A stretch of DNA of 27,191 nt from Pseudomonadota bacterium (GTDB lineage Bacteria; Pseudomonadota; Gammaproteobacteria; Steroidobacterales; Steroidobacteraceae): assembly GCA_023433465.1 (NCBI GenBank), contig JAEZCR010000076.1:1-27191 (forward strand), read 5' to 3'. The notes under the pieces are model-generated. The model did no database searches, had not been told where the DNA came from, and saw only the letters and a list, made by a program, of their open reading frames with translations. Every line of letters starts with the position of its first letter. The first letter of the stretch is position 1. The position numbers were made by a program, and so were the translations under genes. This document shows, piece after piece, positions 7,360 through 15,053 of the stretch.

Positions 7360-10300
7360 GTTTGCGCATTCCTTCCAGGACGTTCATGTATCGCTTGAGA
7401 TCGAAGTTCGTGACCAGCGCCCGCATGCGTGTCGCGAAGGCCTTGCTCTGTGGATCGCCTTCGAGCTCGCGCAGCTTGGCCTGGATGCCGCGCACGTGCC
7501 CGATGAGGCCGAGTTGATAGAGATCGTCGACGTGGTGCCGGGAGTGTGCGGGCAGTGTGTCCGACGCATCCGCGCCGGGAGGTTCCGGCTCCGGGACGGC
7601 GGCCGCGTGGGTCCATTGCAGGTCGAGCTGCACGGCCAGGCATTCGAGCATGCGCTGCACGTCGATGGGTTTGTTCAGGAACGCGTCGTGGTTGAACTCG
7701 GCGCCGCCCGGCGAGAACTCGTGCGCATTCGCCGAGACGATCACGATCTTCGTGGGACGGGAGCGCGCGCGCAGGCGCTCGGCGACCTGCCAGCCATTCA
7801 TGCCGGGCATGCTGATGTCGATCATCGCGAGATCGGGCTCGCATTCCTCCGCCAGCGCGAGTCCGCGCAGGCCGTCCGGCGCCGTGAACAACGCGAAGTC
7901 GAGTGGCCGCAGCAGGTTCTGGACGATGTCGAGGTGCGCCGGATCATCGTCGATGAGCAGCAGTCGCCGCCGTGCGCCGACGTAGCCCGTGATCGCGCGC
8001 GCGCCCGCCGCGCTCGGCGCCGGCGCGGCCTCGGAAAGCAGCAGCCGCACGGTGAATCGGGTGCCGGCGCCGACCTGGCTCGACGCGTTGATCTCGCCGC
8101 CCATGATCTGGGTTAGTAGTTTGGTGATCGTGAGGCCGAGGCCCGTGCCGGGAATCGCGCGCACGTTGGCGCCCTGGCCGCGCTCGAATGGCTCGAACAC
8201 GCGCTCGAGTTCGTCCGCGGGAATGCCCACGCCCGTGTCCGAAACCTCGAACTCCGCCACCTGGCTGCGGTATCGCACGACGAGCGACGCGCTGCCGCGC
8301 TCGGTGTACTTGATCGCGTTCGAGAGCAGGTTGATGAGGATCTGCCGCAGCCGCTTCTGATCCACGTGCACGACGGCGGGCAGATTCGGCGGCCGCGAGT
8401 AGATGAAGTCGATACCCTTCGCGGCCGCCTGCAGCTTGAACATGTCGACGATCTGGTCGAGGAATTCCGGCAGGGCGACCTTGTCGCGGTTCAGGCGCAG
8501 GATGCCGTTCTCAATCTTGGAAATGTCGAGGATGCCGTCGATGAGATCGGCGAGGTGTTCGGCGCTGCGGCGGATCACGCGGATCGCGTTGTCCGAAGGA
8601 CCCGCGGCGCCTCGTTCGAGCAACTGTGCGTAGCCGTAGATCGAATTGAGCGGCGTGCGGATCTCGTGGCTGATGCCGGCGATGTAGCGGGTCTTCGCGA
8701 CGTTCGCGGCCTCGGCGACTTCCTTGGCTTTCTGCAGGGCTGCGTCGGTGCGTTTGTGCGCATCGATTTCGTCCATGAGCATCGTCGTCTGGCGCGCGGA
8801 TTCGGCCTCGGCCGCGCGGCGGCTCTCGTGCGCGAGCACGATCAGCCACGAAGTCACGCCCGACAGCAGCAGCAGGCAGAAATACACCAGCCACAGCGTG
8901 GTCGAGATCACCTCGCGGCTGGCCGGCGCCGCGCTGCCGTACTGCTGGTAGATCAGCGCGAGCAGGAAGGCGATGGCGAGGTTCGACAGCAGCATGAGTC
9001 CGCCGAAGTGGCCCGCGCGCGTGTTGAGCAGGGCGCCGAGGCGCTTCGGCAGGAAGCGCGCGATGAACAGGTCGAGTTGCTCGTTGAATCGGCTGTTCGT
9101 CTTGCACTGGTCGCGGCAACGGGCCTCGAGCGTGCAGCACAGGGAGCAGATAGGCCCTGAGTAGGCCGGGCACATCGCGATGTCGCCGCGCTCGAACACG
9201 TTTTCGCAGATGCTGCATTCGAGCTCGGCGGCCTTGCCGGGCAGGCCGTTGTCGGGCCGCGCCAGGTAATACCGGCCGCGCGTCCACCAGGCTATCAATG
9301 GCGCCGCGACGAACGCGACACTGAGCGCCACGAACGGCGAGAGGATCCGCGCATACTCGCCGAACAGACCCATGAAGGCGAGGCTCGACAACACCACCGA
9401 GACGGCGAGCGCGCCGACGCCGACGGGATTGATGTCGTAGAGATGCGCGCGCTTGAATTCGATGTGTTTCGGGCTGAAGCCGAGCGGCTTGTTGACGACG
9501 AGATCGGCGGTCAGCGCGCCTATCCACCCCGCGGCGAAGTTGGCGTAAATGACGAGAATGCTCTCGATCGCGCGGAAGATGCCGATCTCCATGAGCAGCA
9601 GCGCGAGTACCACGTTGAACACCAGCCACACCACGCGGCCGGGGTGCGAATGCGTGAGGCGCGAGAAGAAGTTCGACCACGCGATCGAGCCGGCGTACGC
9701 GTTCGTCACGTTGATCTTGAGCTGGCAGACGATCACGAACAGGCCCGTGAGCACCAACGCGAAGGTGGGCGACTGGAAGGTCTCCCGGAACGCGTGGTGA
9801 TACATGATGGTCGGCTCGTCCGCCTGCGAGGGATGCACGCCCTGCCGTACGAGCCATACGGCGAGGAACGATCCGACCAGTAGTTTGAAACCGCCGAGCA
9901 GCACCCAGCCCGGGCCGGTGCCGATGACCGCCGTCCACCAGCCGACACGGTTCTGCTTCGTGCGGTTGGGGAGGAACCGCAGGTAGTCCACCTGCTCGCC
10001 GATCTGCGGAAGCAGCGAGAGCAGCACGGAGGCGGCGAGTCCGAACAATACGAAGTTGAACGCGCCGCCGCTTTCAGTGCCGACGGCGTCACTGCCTGCG
10101 AAGTCCGTCCACGCCGCGATCTCCGCCGGGTTCTTCCAGAGGATGATCGCGATCGGCACGAACTGCAGCACCAGCCAGATCGGCTGCGTGACGATCTGCA
10201 TGCGGCTGATGAGGCTGATGCCGTACAGCGCGATCGGGATCACGACCAGCGAGCTGATGATGTGCGCGATCCACATCGGAATGCCGAACACGAGGTTCAG

Positions 10301-10726
10301 CGCGACCGACATGATGCTGGCCTCGATCGCGAACAGCAGGAACGTGAACGACGCGTAGATCAGCGACGTGACCGTGCTGCCCATGTAGCCGAAGCCGGCG
10401 CCGCGCGTGAGCAGGTCGATGTCGACGCCGTACTTCGCGGCGTAGTAGGCGATGGGCAGCCCGATCGCGAACATGAGGACGGCGAACGCTCCGATGGCCC
10501 AGGCGACGTTCGGGAATCCGTAGAGCAGCGTCAGCGTGCCGCCGATCGCCTCGCAGGCCAGGAACGCGATGGGTCCGAGCGCGGTGTTACCGACGCGGCT
10601 GGTGGACTTGCGCGCGCGATCCGCGGTGAACCGCAGCGCGTAGTCCTCGAGAGTCTGGCTGTTGACCCACTGGTTGTACTGCCGGCGCTCGCGAATGATT
10701 TTTTGTTGTCTCGGCCTCACGCTCAT
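7352..10726 (-). CDS. NCS1 transporter - Cys-rich - hybrid histidine kinase fusion sensor
   Basis: An 1124-residue fusion. Residues about 20-485 are a 12-helix-like NCS1 (nucleobase/hydantoin/allantoin cation symporter) module, with EDYALRFTADRAR near the start. Residues 504-541 hold eight cysteines (504, 507, 519, 527, 530, 531, 537, 541), spaced like a zinc or iron-sulfur site. Two more membrane helices follow (about 577-593, 609-631), then a coiled linker, H-box ISHEIRTPLN (His687), N-box INLLSNAIKY, G1 DTGVGI, G2 GTGLGL, a receiver (DDD926-928, Asp970, Lys1019) and a helical C-terminal tail. By analogy with CbrA (a symporter-kinase fusion of another family), the transporter probably senses or carries a nitrogen compound. 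The start is the ATG at 10726, with GGGGAA about 9 bases upstream; the longer open frame upstream crosses a sigma-54 promoter and is non-coding in character. Confidence 0.93.
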   Translation of the reverse strand: MSVRPRQQKIIRERRQYNQWVNSQTLEDYALRFTADRARKSTSRVGNTALGPIAFLACEAIGGTLTLLYGFPNVAWAIGAFAVLMFAIGLPIAYYAAKYGVDIDLLTRGAGFGYMGSTVTSLIYASFTFLLFAIEASIMSVALNLVFGIPMWIAHIISSLVVIPIALYGISLISRMQIVTQPIWLVLQFVPIAIILWKNPAEIAAWTDFAGSDAVGTESGGAFNFVLFGLAASVLLSLLPQIGEQVDYLRFLPNRTKQNRVGWWTAVIGTGPGWVLLGGFKLLVGSFLAVWLVRQGVHPSQADEPTIMYHHAFRETFQSPTFALVLTGLFVIVCQLKINVTNAYAGSIAWSNFFSRLTHSHPGRVVWLVFNVVLALLLMEIGIFRAIESILVIYANFAAGWIGALTADLVVNKPLGFSPKHIEFKRAHLYDINPVGVGALAVSVVLSSLAFMGLFGEYARILSPFVALSVAFVAAPLIAWWTRGRYYLARPDNGLPGKAAELECSICENVFERGDIAMCPAYSGPICSLCCTLEARCRDQCKTNSRFNEQLDLFIARFLPKRLGALLNTRAGHFGGLMLLSNLAIAFLLALIYQQYGSAAPASREVISTTLWLVYFCLLLLSGVTSWLIVLAHESRRAAEAESARQTTMLMDEIDAHKRTDAALQKAKEVAEAANVAKTRYIAGISHEIRTPLNSIYGYAQLLERGAAGPSDNAIRVIRRSAEHLADLIDGILDISKIENGILRLNRDKVALPEFLDQIVDMFKLQAAAKGIDFIYSRPPNLPAVVHVDQKRLRQILINLLSNAIKYTERGSASLVVRYRSQVAEFEVSDTGVGIPADELERVFEPFERGQGANVRAIPGTGLGLTITKLLTQIMGGEINASSQVGAGTRFTVRLLLSEAAPAPSAAGARAITGYVGARRRLLLIDDDPAHLDIVQNLLRPLDFALFTAPDGLRGLALAEECEPDLAMIDISMPGMNGWQVAERLRARSRPTKIVIVSANAHEFSPGGAEFNHDAFLNKPIDVQRMLECLAVQLDLQWTHAAAVPEPEPPGADASDTLPAHSRHHVDDLYQLGLIGHVRGIQAKLRELEGDPQSKAFATRMRALVTNFDLKRYMNVLEGMRKHG

Positions 10727-10763
10727 GTCGACGCGTTCCCCTGTTTCCCCCGGATGAATAGAT

Positions 10764-10780
10764 AGCAAGGCATGTGCCAG
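10764..10780 (-). promoter_or_regulatory. Sigma-54 promoter for the NCS1-kinase operon
   Basis: Read on the minus strand, 10780 to 10764 is CTGGCACATGCCTTGCT. It matches the RpoN consensus YTGGCACR-N4-TTGCW at every defined position, with GG (-24) at 10778-10777 and GC (-12) at 10766-10765. It points toward the NCS1-kinase ATG at 10726; transcription would start near 10753, leaving a leader of about 27 bases that contains the Shine-Dalgarno. Sigma-54 control suits a nitrogen-responsive sensor activated by NtrC or a similar enhancer-binding protein. I could not find a convincing NtrC site upstream. Confidence 0.7.
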
Positions 10781-10901
10781 CGCCGCGCACCCGCCCGCGC
10801 GGTGGTTTGATCGCGGACTGGCGAAGATTCGTACAGCTGCTTCGTCAGGGTGCAGTCCGGCGCCGGTTCGCACTCTCGCGGTTCATGTGCGACCGCGCAT
10901 A

Positions 10902-10914
10902 CGTCAAATGACGC
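10902..10914. promoter_or_regulatory. Palindromic operator candidate before the porin/urt/ure operon
   Basis: CGTCAAATGACGC contains the perfect dyad CGTCA-AA-TGACG. It matches the site at 571-583 before ureG (GTCA-WW-TGACGC, plus a preceding ATA), and the downstream GCCCGG (10922-10927) has the same offset as at 591-596. It is 60 bp upstream of the porin ATG and about 175 bp upstream of the NCS1-kinase start. A weak -10-like TACCGT follows at 10939-10944. The rest of the 248 bp divergent region holds the sigma-54 promoter and nothing else I recognise. Confidence 0.5.
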
Positions 10915-10974
10915 CTACCTCGCCCGGAACCCGTTCCGTACCGTCGCTCGCAGGGGTAGTTCACAAGGAAAACC

Positions 10975-12024
10975 ATGTCACTCAAGTCACACATCATCAA
11001 AGCGGCGGCGCTGTCGGGTCTCGCGGCGCTGCCTGTTTCGCAAGCCATGGCGGGCGACGTCTCGGTGGGCGGCGGATTGCGCACCAGCTTCACGAGCACG
11101 GACTTCGACGCGGGCGATTCGTTCAGCGACTTCGCTGTCAACAGCGCGCGCATCTATCTCAGCGGCAAGGCGTACGAAAACATCGGGTTCATGCTCAACA
11201 CGGAGTACAACTCCAACGACGAGGAGATCCGTGTCATCGACGCGGTGGCGCAGTTCTCGTTCGCCGATGGCCAGCACAACATCTGGGTCGGCCGCTTCCT
11301 GCCGCCGAGCGATCGCGCGAATCTCTACGGTCCTTACTACGCGAGCAACTGGGCGGTCTACCAGGACGGCGTGCAGGACGGATATCCGTTCGAGACCGAA
11401 GGGCGCGACGACGGCATCATGTACTGGGGACAGTACGACAAGGTGAAGTTCTCGTTCGGCGCCTTCGACGTCTCCGGTCTCACTACCGGCGACAGCGACG
11501 TGCTGCTCGCGAGCCGTGTGCAGGTCGACTTCTGGGATGCCGAAGGTGGCTACTACCTCAACGGCACGTACTACGGCGAGAAGGACCTGCTGGCGCTCGG
11601 CCTCGCGGCGCAGACGGCCGACGCCGGCGATGCGTACTCGCTCGACTTCCTGCTCGAGAAGAAGCTCGGCAACAACGGTGTCGTCACCGTCGAAGCCGAA
11701 TACGCGATCTACGACGGCCTCGGCGGTTATCCGACGCCGGTCGGTGGCGGTTACGAGAAGTCGGACGGCTTCTACGTGCTCGGCGCCTATCTATTCCCCG
11801 GTTCGGCCGGTCCCGGCAAGTTGCAGGTGCTCGGCAAGTACGGCCAGGCGACCTACGACTTCTTCGGCACGGACCTCGACCAGGACACGCTCGAGCTGAA
11901 CGTGAACTACCTGATCAACAAGTTCAACGCACGCATCAGCCTGTTCTACCTGGACAAGAGCTTCGATCCGAATGTCGGCGGCGACAGCTCGACGATCGGT
12001 CTCGGTCTGCAAGTTCAAATGTGA
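10975..12024 (+). CDS. Outer-membrane porin, probable urea/amide channel
   Basis: A 349-residue beta-barrel protein. The signal peptide ends near QAMA26|GD. The mature protein is a run of alternating strands with aromatic girdle residues, such as NIWVGRFLPPSDRANLYGPYY and GIMYWGQYDKVKFSFGAFDVSG, as in Gram-negative porins. It has a clear Shine-Dalgarno (AAGGAA, about 5 bases before the ATG). It is the first gene of the run into urtA, with 11 bp between the genes. The arrangement parallels the fmdC porin of Methylophilus methylotrophus, which admits short-chain amides and urea and sits beside a UrtBCDE-like transporter; a urea role here is inferred from that. The last residue is Met (ends LGLQVQM) rather than the Phe usually recognised by the Bam machinery. 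Confidence 0.85.
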   Translation: MSLKSHIIKAAALSGLAALPVSQAMAGDVSVGGGLRTSFTSTDFDAGDSFSDFAVNSARIYLSGKAYENIGFMLNTEYNSNDEEIRVIDAVAQFSFADGQHNIWVGRFLPPSDRANLYGPYYASNWAVYQDGVQDGYPFETEGRDDGIMYWGQYDKVKFSFGAFDVSGLTTGDSDVLLASRVQVDFWDAEGGYYLNGTYYGEKDLLALGLAAQTADAGDAYSLDFLLEKKLGNNGVVTVEAEYAIYDGLGGYPTPVGGGYEKSDGFYVLGAYLFPGSAGPGKLQVLGKYGQATYDFFGTDLDQDTLELNVNYLINKFNARISLFYLDKSFDPNVGGDSSTIGLGLQVQM

Positions 12025-12035
12025 GGATGACAAAC

Positions 12036-13340
12036 ATGGCGAAATTCAAATTCACGCGTCGGCTGGCCATCCTGGGCGCGGCCGTCGCAATGCCCATGGG
12101 TTCGGCAATAGGCGCGACGGCGCAGGCCGCCGACACCATCAAGGTCGGCGTGCTGCACTCGCTGTCGGGAACGATGGCGATCTCGGAGACGACGCTCAAG
12201 GACACGGTCCTCATGCTGATCGACGAGCAGAACAAGAAGGGCGGCCTGCTCGGCAAGAAGCTCGAAGCCGTGGTCGTGGACCCCGCGTCCAACTGGCCGC
12301 TGTTCGCCGAGAAGGCGGAGCAGTTGCTGGTAAAGGACAAGGTGGACGTGGTGTTCGGCTGCTGGACCAGCGTGTCGCGCAAGAGCGTGCTGCCGGTGTT
12401 CGAGAAGAACAACGGTCTGCTGTTCTACCCGGTGCAGTACGAGGGCGAGGAGTCCTCGAAGAACGTGTTCTACACCGGCGCCGCGCCTAACCAGCAAGCC
12501 ATTCCGGCCGTCGACTACCTGATGAACGACATCGGCGTGAAGCGCTGGGTGCTCGCGGGTACCGACTACGTCTATCCGCGCACGACCAACAAGATCCTCG
12601 AGGCCTACCTCAAGTCGAAGGGCGTGGCCGAGGCCGACATCATGATCAACTACACGCCTTTTGGTCATAGTGACTGGCAGTCGATCGTGGCGGAGATCAA
12701 GAAGTTCGGCTCGGCGGGCAAGAAGACCGCGGTGGTGTCGACCATCAACGGCGACGCGAACGTGCCGTTCTACAAGGAGCTCGGCAACCAGAAGATCTCG
12801 GCGGAGGACATTCCGGTGGTGGCCTTCTCGGTGGGCGAGGAGGAACTCGCGGGTATCGACACGAAGCCCCTCGTCGGTCATCTGGCGGCGTGGAACTACT
12901 TCATGAGCGAGAAGAGCCCGGCCAACACCGAGTGGATCAAGAAGTGGCACGCGTTCACCAAGGACCCGAAGCGCACCTTCAACGATCCGATGGAAGCGCA
13001 CGTGATCGGCTTCCAGATGTGGGTGAAGGCCGTCGAGAAGGTGAAGACGACGGACGTCGACAAGGTGACCGACGCGATGATCGGCCTCGAAGTGCCGAAT
13101 CTCACGGGCGGCGTCGCGAAGATGCTGCCTAACCACCACCTCACGAAGCCGGTGCTGATCGGCGAAGTGCGCGCCGACGGACAGTTCGACACCGTGTGGC
13201 AGACCAAGGGCCTGGTGCCGGGCGACGCGTGGTCGGACTTCCTGCCGGGCAGCAAGGACATCGAAGCGGACTGGGTCACGCTCAAGTGCGGCAACTACAA
13301 CACGAAGACGAAGGCGTGTTCGGCCCAGAACTACAAGTAA
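12036..13340 (+). CDS. urtA: Urea ABC transporter substrate-binding protein UrtA
   Basis: A 434-residue periplasmic binding protein of the Leu/Ile/Val-BP family, urea type. A signal peptide (MAKFKFTRRLAILGAAVAMP..., cleavage near AQA|AD) is followed by IKVGVLHSLSGTMAISE, then VVFGCWTSVSRKSVLPVFE and GLLFYPVQYEGEE, all characteristic of UrtA. GTDYVYPRTTNKI and the C-terminal WQTKGLVPGDAWSDFLP also fit. The N-region has a twin Arg (TRRLAI), but the Tat consensus is weak. I prefer the ATG at 12036, which has GAGG nine bases upstream; the ATG at 12027 has no room for a ribosome site. Length is normal. The gene is followed by a strong terminator, consistent with the binding protein being made in excess over the membrane parts. 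Confidence 0.97.
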   Translation: MAKFKFTRRLAILGAAVAMPMGSAIGATAQAADTIKVGVLHSLSGTMAISETTLKDTVLMLIDEQNKKGGLLGKKLEAVVVDPASNWPLFAEKAEQLLVKDKVDVVFGCWTSVSRKSVLPVFEKNNGLLFYPVQYEGEESSKNVFYTGAAPNQQAIPAVDYLMNDIGVKRWVLAGTDYVYPRTTNKILEAYLKSKGVAEADIMINYTPFGHSDWQSIVAEIKKFGSAGKKTAVVSTINGDANVPFYKELGNQKISAEDIPVVAFSVGEEELAGIDTKPLVGHLAAWNYFMSEKSPANTEWIKKWHAFTKDPKRTFNDPMEAHVIGFQMWVKAVEKVKTTDVDKVTDAMIGLEVPNLTGGVAKMLPNHHLTKPVLIGEVRADGQFDTVWQTKGLVPGDAWSDFLPGSKDIEADWVTLKCGNYNTKTKACSAQNYK

Positions 13341-13377
13341 GAAGATCTCTGAAGAAGGTGGCTGAAAAGGCAATTGC

Positions 13378-13408
13378 GATCCCGGGAGTGATCCCGGGAT
13401 CCTTTTTT
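13378..13408 (+). terminator. Intrinsic terminator/attenuator between urtA and urtB
   Basis: A perfect 10-bp stem, GATCCCGGGA (13378-13387) and TCCCGGGATC (13392-13401), with loop GTGA, is followed by one C and six T (13403-13408). It begins 38 bases after the urtA stop and ends 3 bases before the preferred urtB GTG. Partial read-through would let urtA be expressed more than urtBCDE and the urease genes, which have no other obvious promoter. Confidence 0.88.
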
Positions 13409-13411
13409 CAT

Positions 13412-15052
13412 GTGCGGTGGGTGCTGATCGCGGCGTTCGTGCTGCTCGCATTCGCCTTTCCGCGCGCCGCAACCGGCGCCCAGAACGAAGGCGAGAACGA
13501 TGCCGAATTCGCCGCGACCGTCGCGAGCTTCGCGACGTCGAGTTTTCCCGACAAGGCCGCGGCCGTCGCCACGCTGACCGAGCTGCGGCATCCGAATTCG
13601 AAGGCCGTGCTCGCGGCGCTGCTCGACGGCAAGCTGTACTTCCGCGCGGCGGACGCCAAGGTATTCATCACGGACGGCGGCGAGAGTTCGCTCGCGCTCA
13701 CCGATCCGCTGACGCTCGAGGCCGCAGGTTCGGGCGCACCGGAGGAATTCGAGCGCATCACGACCAACAACAGCCTGCGCAAGGCGCTGCGCGGCGCGGT
13801 AGCCAGCTTTGCCCTGGCCGATCCCGATTCCGCGGTGAGGCTCGACGCTGTGAGGGAAATGCTGCGCTCGATCGACGACGACAGCGTCGCGCTGCTGCGC
13901 GCGCGCATGGCGGAAGAGAAGGACGACGACGTGAAGCAGGCCATGCAGGAAGGCCTCGCGCTCGCCGACCTCGAGAGCCCCGAGGCGGACACGCGCCTGG
14001 CCGCGGTGAACACGCTGGCCGAATCGCTGAGCCCGGATGTCTACAACCGCCTGACCGCGATGGTGACCGCTGCCGAGGACGGCACGTATCCCGAAGCCGA
14101 CGAGCGCGTGCGCACCGCGGCGATCGAGGTCATCAAGTCGATCGACGGCGCCCGGCGCATGTATTCGACGATCGAGACGCTGTTCTTCGGCCTGAGCCTG
14201 GGTTCGGTGCTCGTGCTCGCCGCGATCGGTCTCGCGATCACGTTCGGCGTGATGGGCGTCATCAACATGGCGCACGGCGAGCTCATGATGCTCGGCGCGT
14301 ATTGCACGTACTTCGTGCAGGTGTTGTTCCCGAATTCGATCGGCGCGTCGGTGCTGATCGCGATCCCGGTGGCGTTCGTCGTCTCGGGCGCGGTGGGTGT
14401 CGCGATCGAGCGTGGCATCGTGCAGTTCCTGTACGGGCGTCCGCTCGAGACTTTGCTCGCGACGTTCGGCGTGAGTCTCATCCTCCAGCAGCTGGTGAGA
14501 CACGAGGTCAGCGCGAACAACGTGCCGGTCGAGACGCCGCAGTGGATGGCGGGCTCGTGGCAGTTCAATGATGCGTTATCCCTGACTTACAACCGCATCT
14601 ACGTGCTGCTGTTCATGGTCATCGTGTTCGTCGTGCTGCAGCTCGTGCTCAAGAAGACTTCGCTGGGCCTCAAGGTCCGGGCCGTCGCGCAGAACCGCAA
14701 CATGGCGCGCGCGATGGGTGTGCGCACGCAGTGGGTGGACGCGATGACGTTCGGGCTCGGATCCGGCATCGCGGGCGTGGCGGGAGTCGCGCTTTCGCAG
14801 CTCTCCAACGTAGGACCGAATCTCGGCCAGCAGTACATCATCGACTCGTTCATGGTCGTGGTGTTCGGCGGCGTCGGCAACCTCTGGGGCACGTTGATCG
14901 GCGGCATGTCGCTGGGCGTGGTCAACAAGCTGCTCGAGCCCTGGGCCGGCGCCGTGCTCGCGAAGATCTTCGTGCTGATCGCGCTGATCCTGTTCATCCA
15001 GCGCCGGCCGCGGGGACTGTTCCCGCAGAAGGGCCGGGCGGCGGAGAGCTGA
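13412..15052 (+). CDS. urtB: Urea ABC transporter permease UrtB
   Basis: Inner-membrane permease of the LivH type, 546 residues. A signal-like start (VRWVLIAAFVLLAFAF..., after the GTG at 13412) precedes a long non-membrane domain (about 25-250) rich in helical, HEAT-like repeats, which is characteristic of proteobacterial UrtB. The permease core begins near residue 255 with GLSLGSVLVLAAIGLAITFGVMGVINMAHGELMMLGAY and includes GVRTQWVDAMTFGLGSGIAGVAG. The frame is open far upstream into urtA, so the start is uncertain. GTG 13412 gives a clean signal sequence but has no Shine-Dalgarno, since the terminator is immediately upstream; GTG 13388 lies in the terminator loop and GTG 13358 before the stem. 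UrtC follows after one base. Confidence 0.94.
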   Translation: MRWVLIAAFVLLAFAFPRAATGAQNEGENDAEFAATVASFATSSFPDKAAAVATLTELRHPNSKAVLAALLDGKLYFRAADAKVFITDGGESSLALTDPLTLEAAGSGAPEEFERITTNNSLRKALRGAVASFALADPDSAVRLDAVREMLRSIDDDSVALLRARMAEEKDDDVKQAMQEGLALADLESPEADTRLAAVNTLAESLSPDVYNRLTAMVTAAEDGTYPEADERVRTAAIEVIKSIDGARRMYSTIETLFFGLSLGSVLVLAAIGLAITFGVMGVINMAHGELMMLGAYCTYFVQVLFPNSIGASVLIAIPVAFVVSGAVGVAIERGIVQFLYGRPLETLLATFGVSLILQQLVRHEVSANNVPVETPQWMAGSWQFNDALSLTYNRIYVLLFMVIVFVVLQLVLKKTSLGLKVRAVAQNRNMARAMGVRTQWVDAMTFGLGSGIAGVAGVALSQLSNVGPNLGQQYIIDSFMVVVFGGVGNLWGTLIGGMSLGVVNKLLEPWAGAVLAKIFVLIALILFIQRRPRGLFPQKGRAAES

Positions 15053-15053
15053 G

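Noticed and set aside
10787..10804. CACC-N9-GGTG dyad as an NtrC site above the sigma-54 promoter
   Set aside because: NtrC half-sites are spaced by about five bases in this notation; nine puts them on the wrong helical face, and the GC-rich arms can arise by chance.
10727..10873. Upstream extension of the NCS1-kinase to an ATG near 10873
   Set aside because: It would run across the sigma-54 promoter; the extra peptide is unlike the family, and the ATG at 10726 has a good ribosome site.
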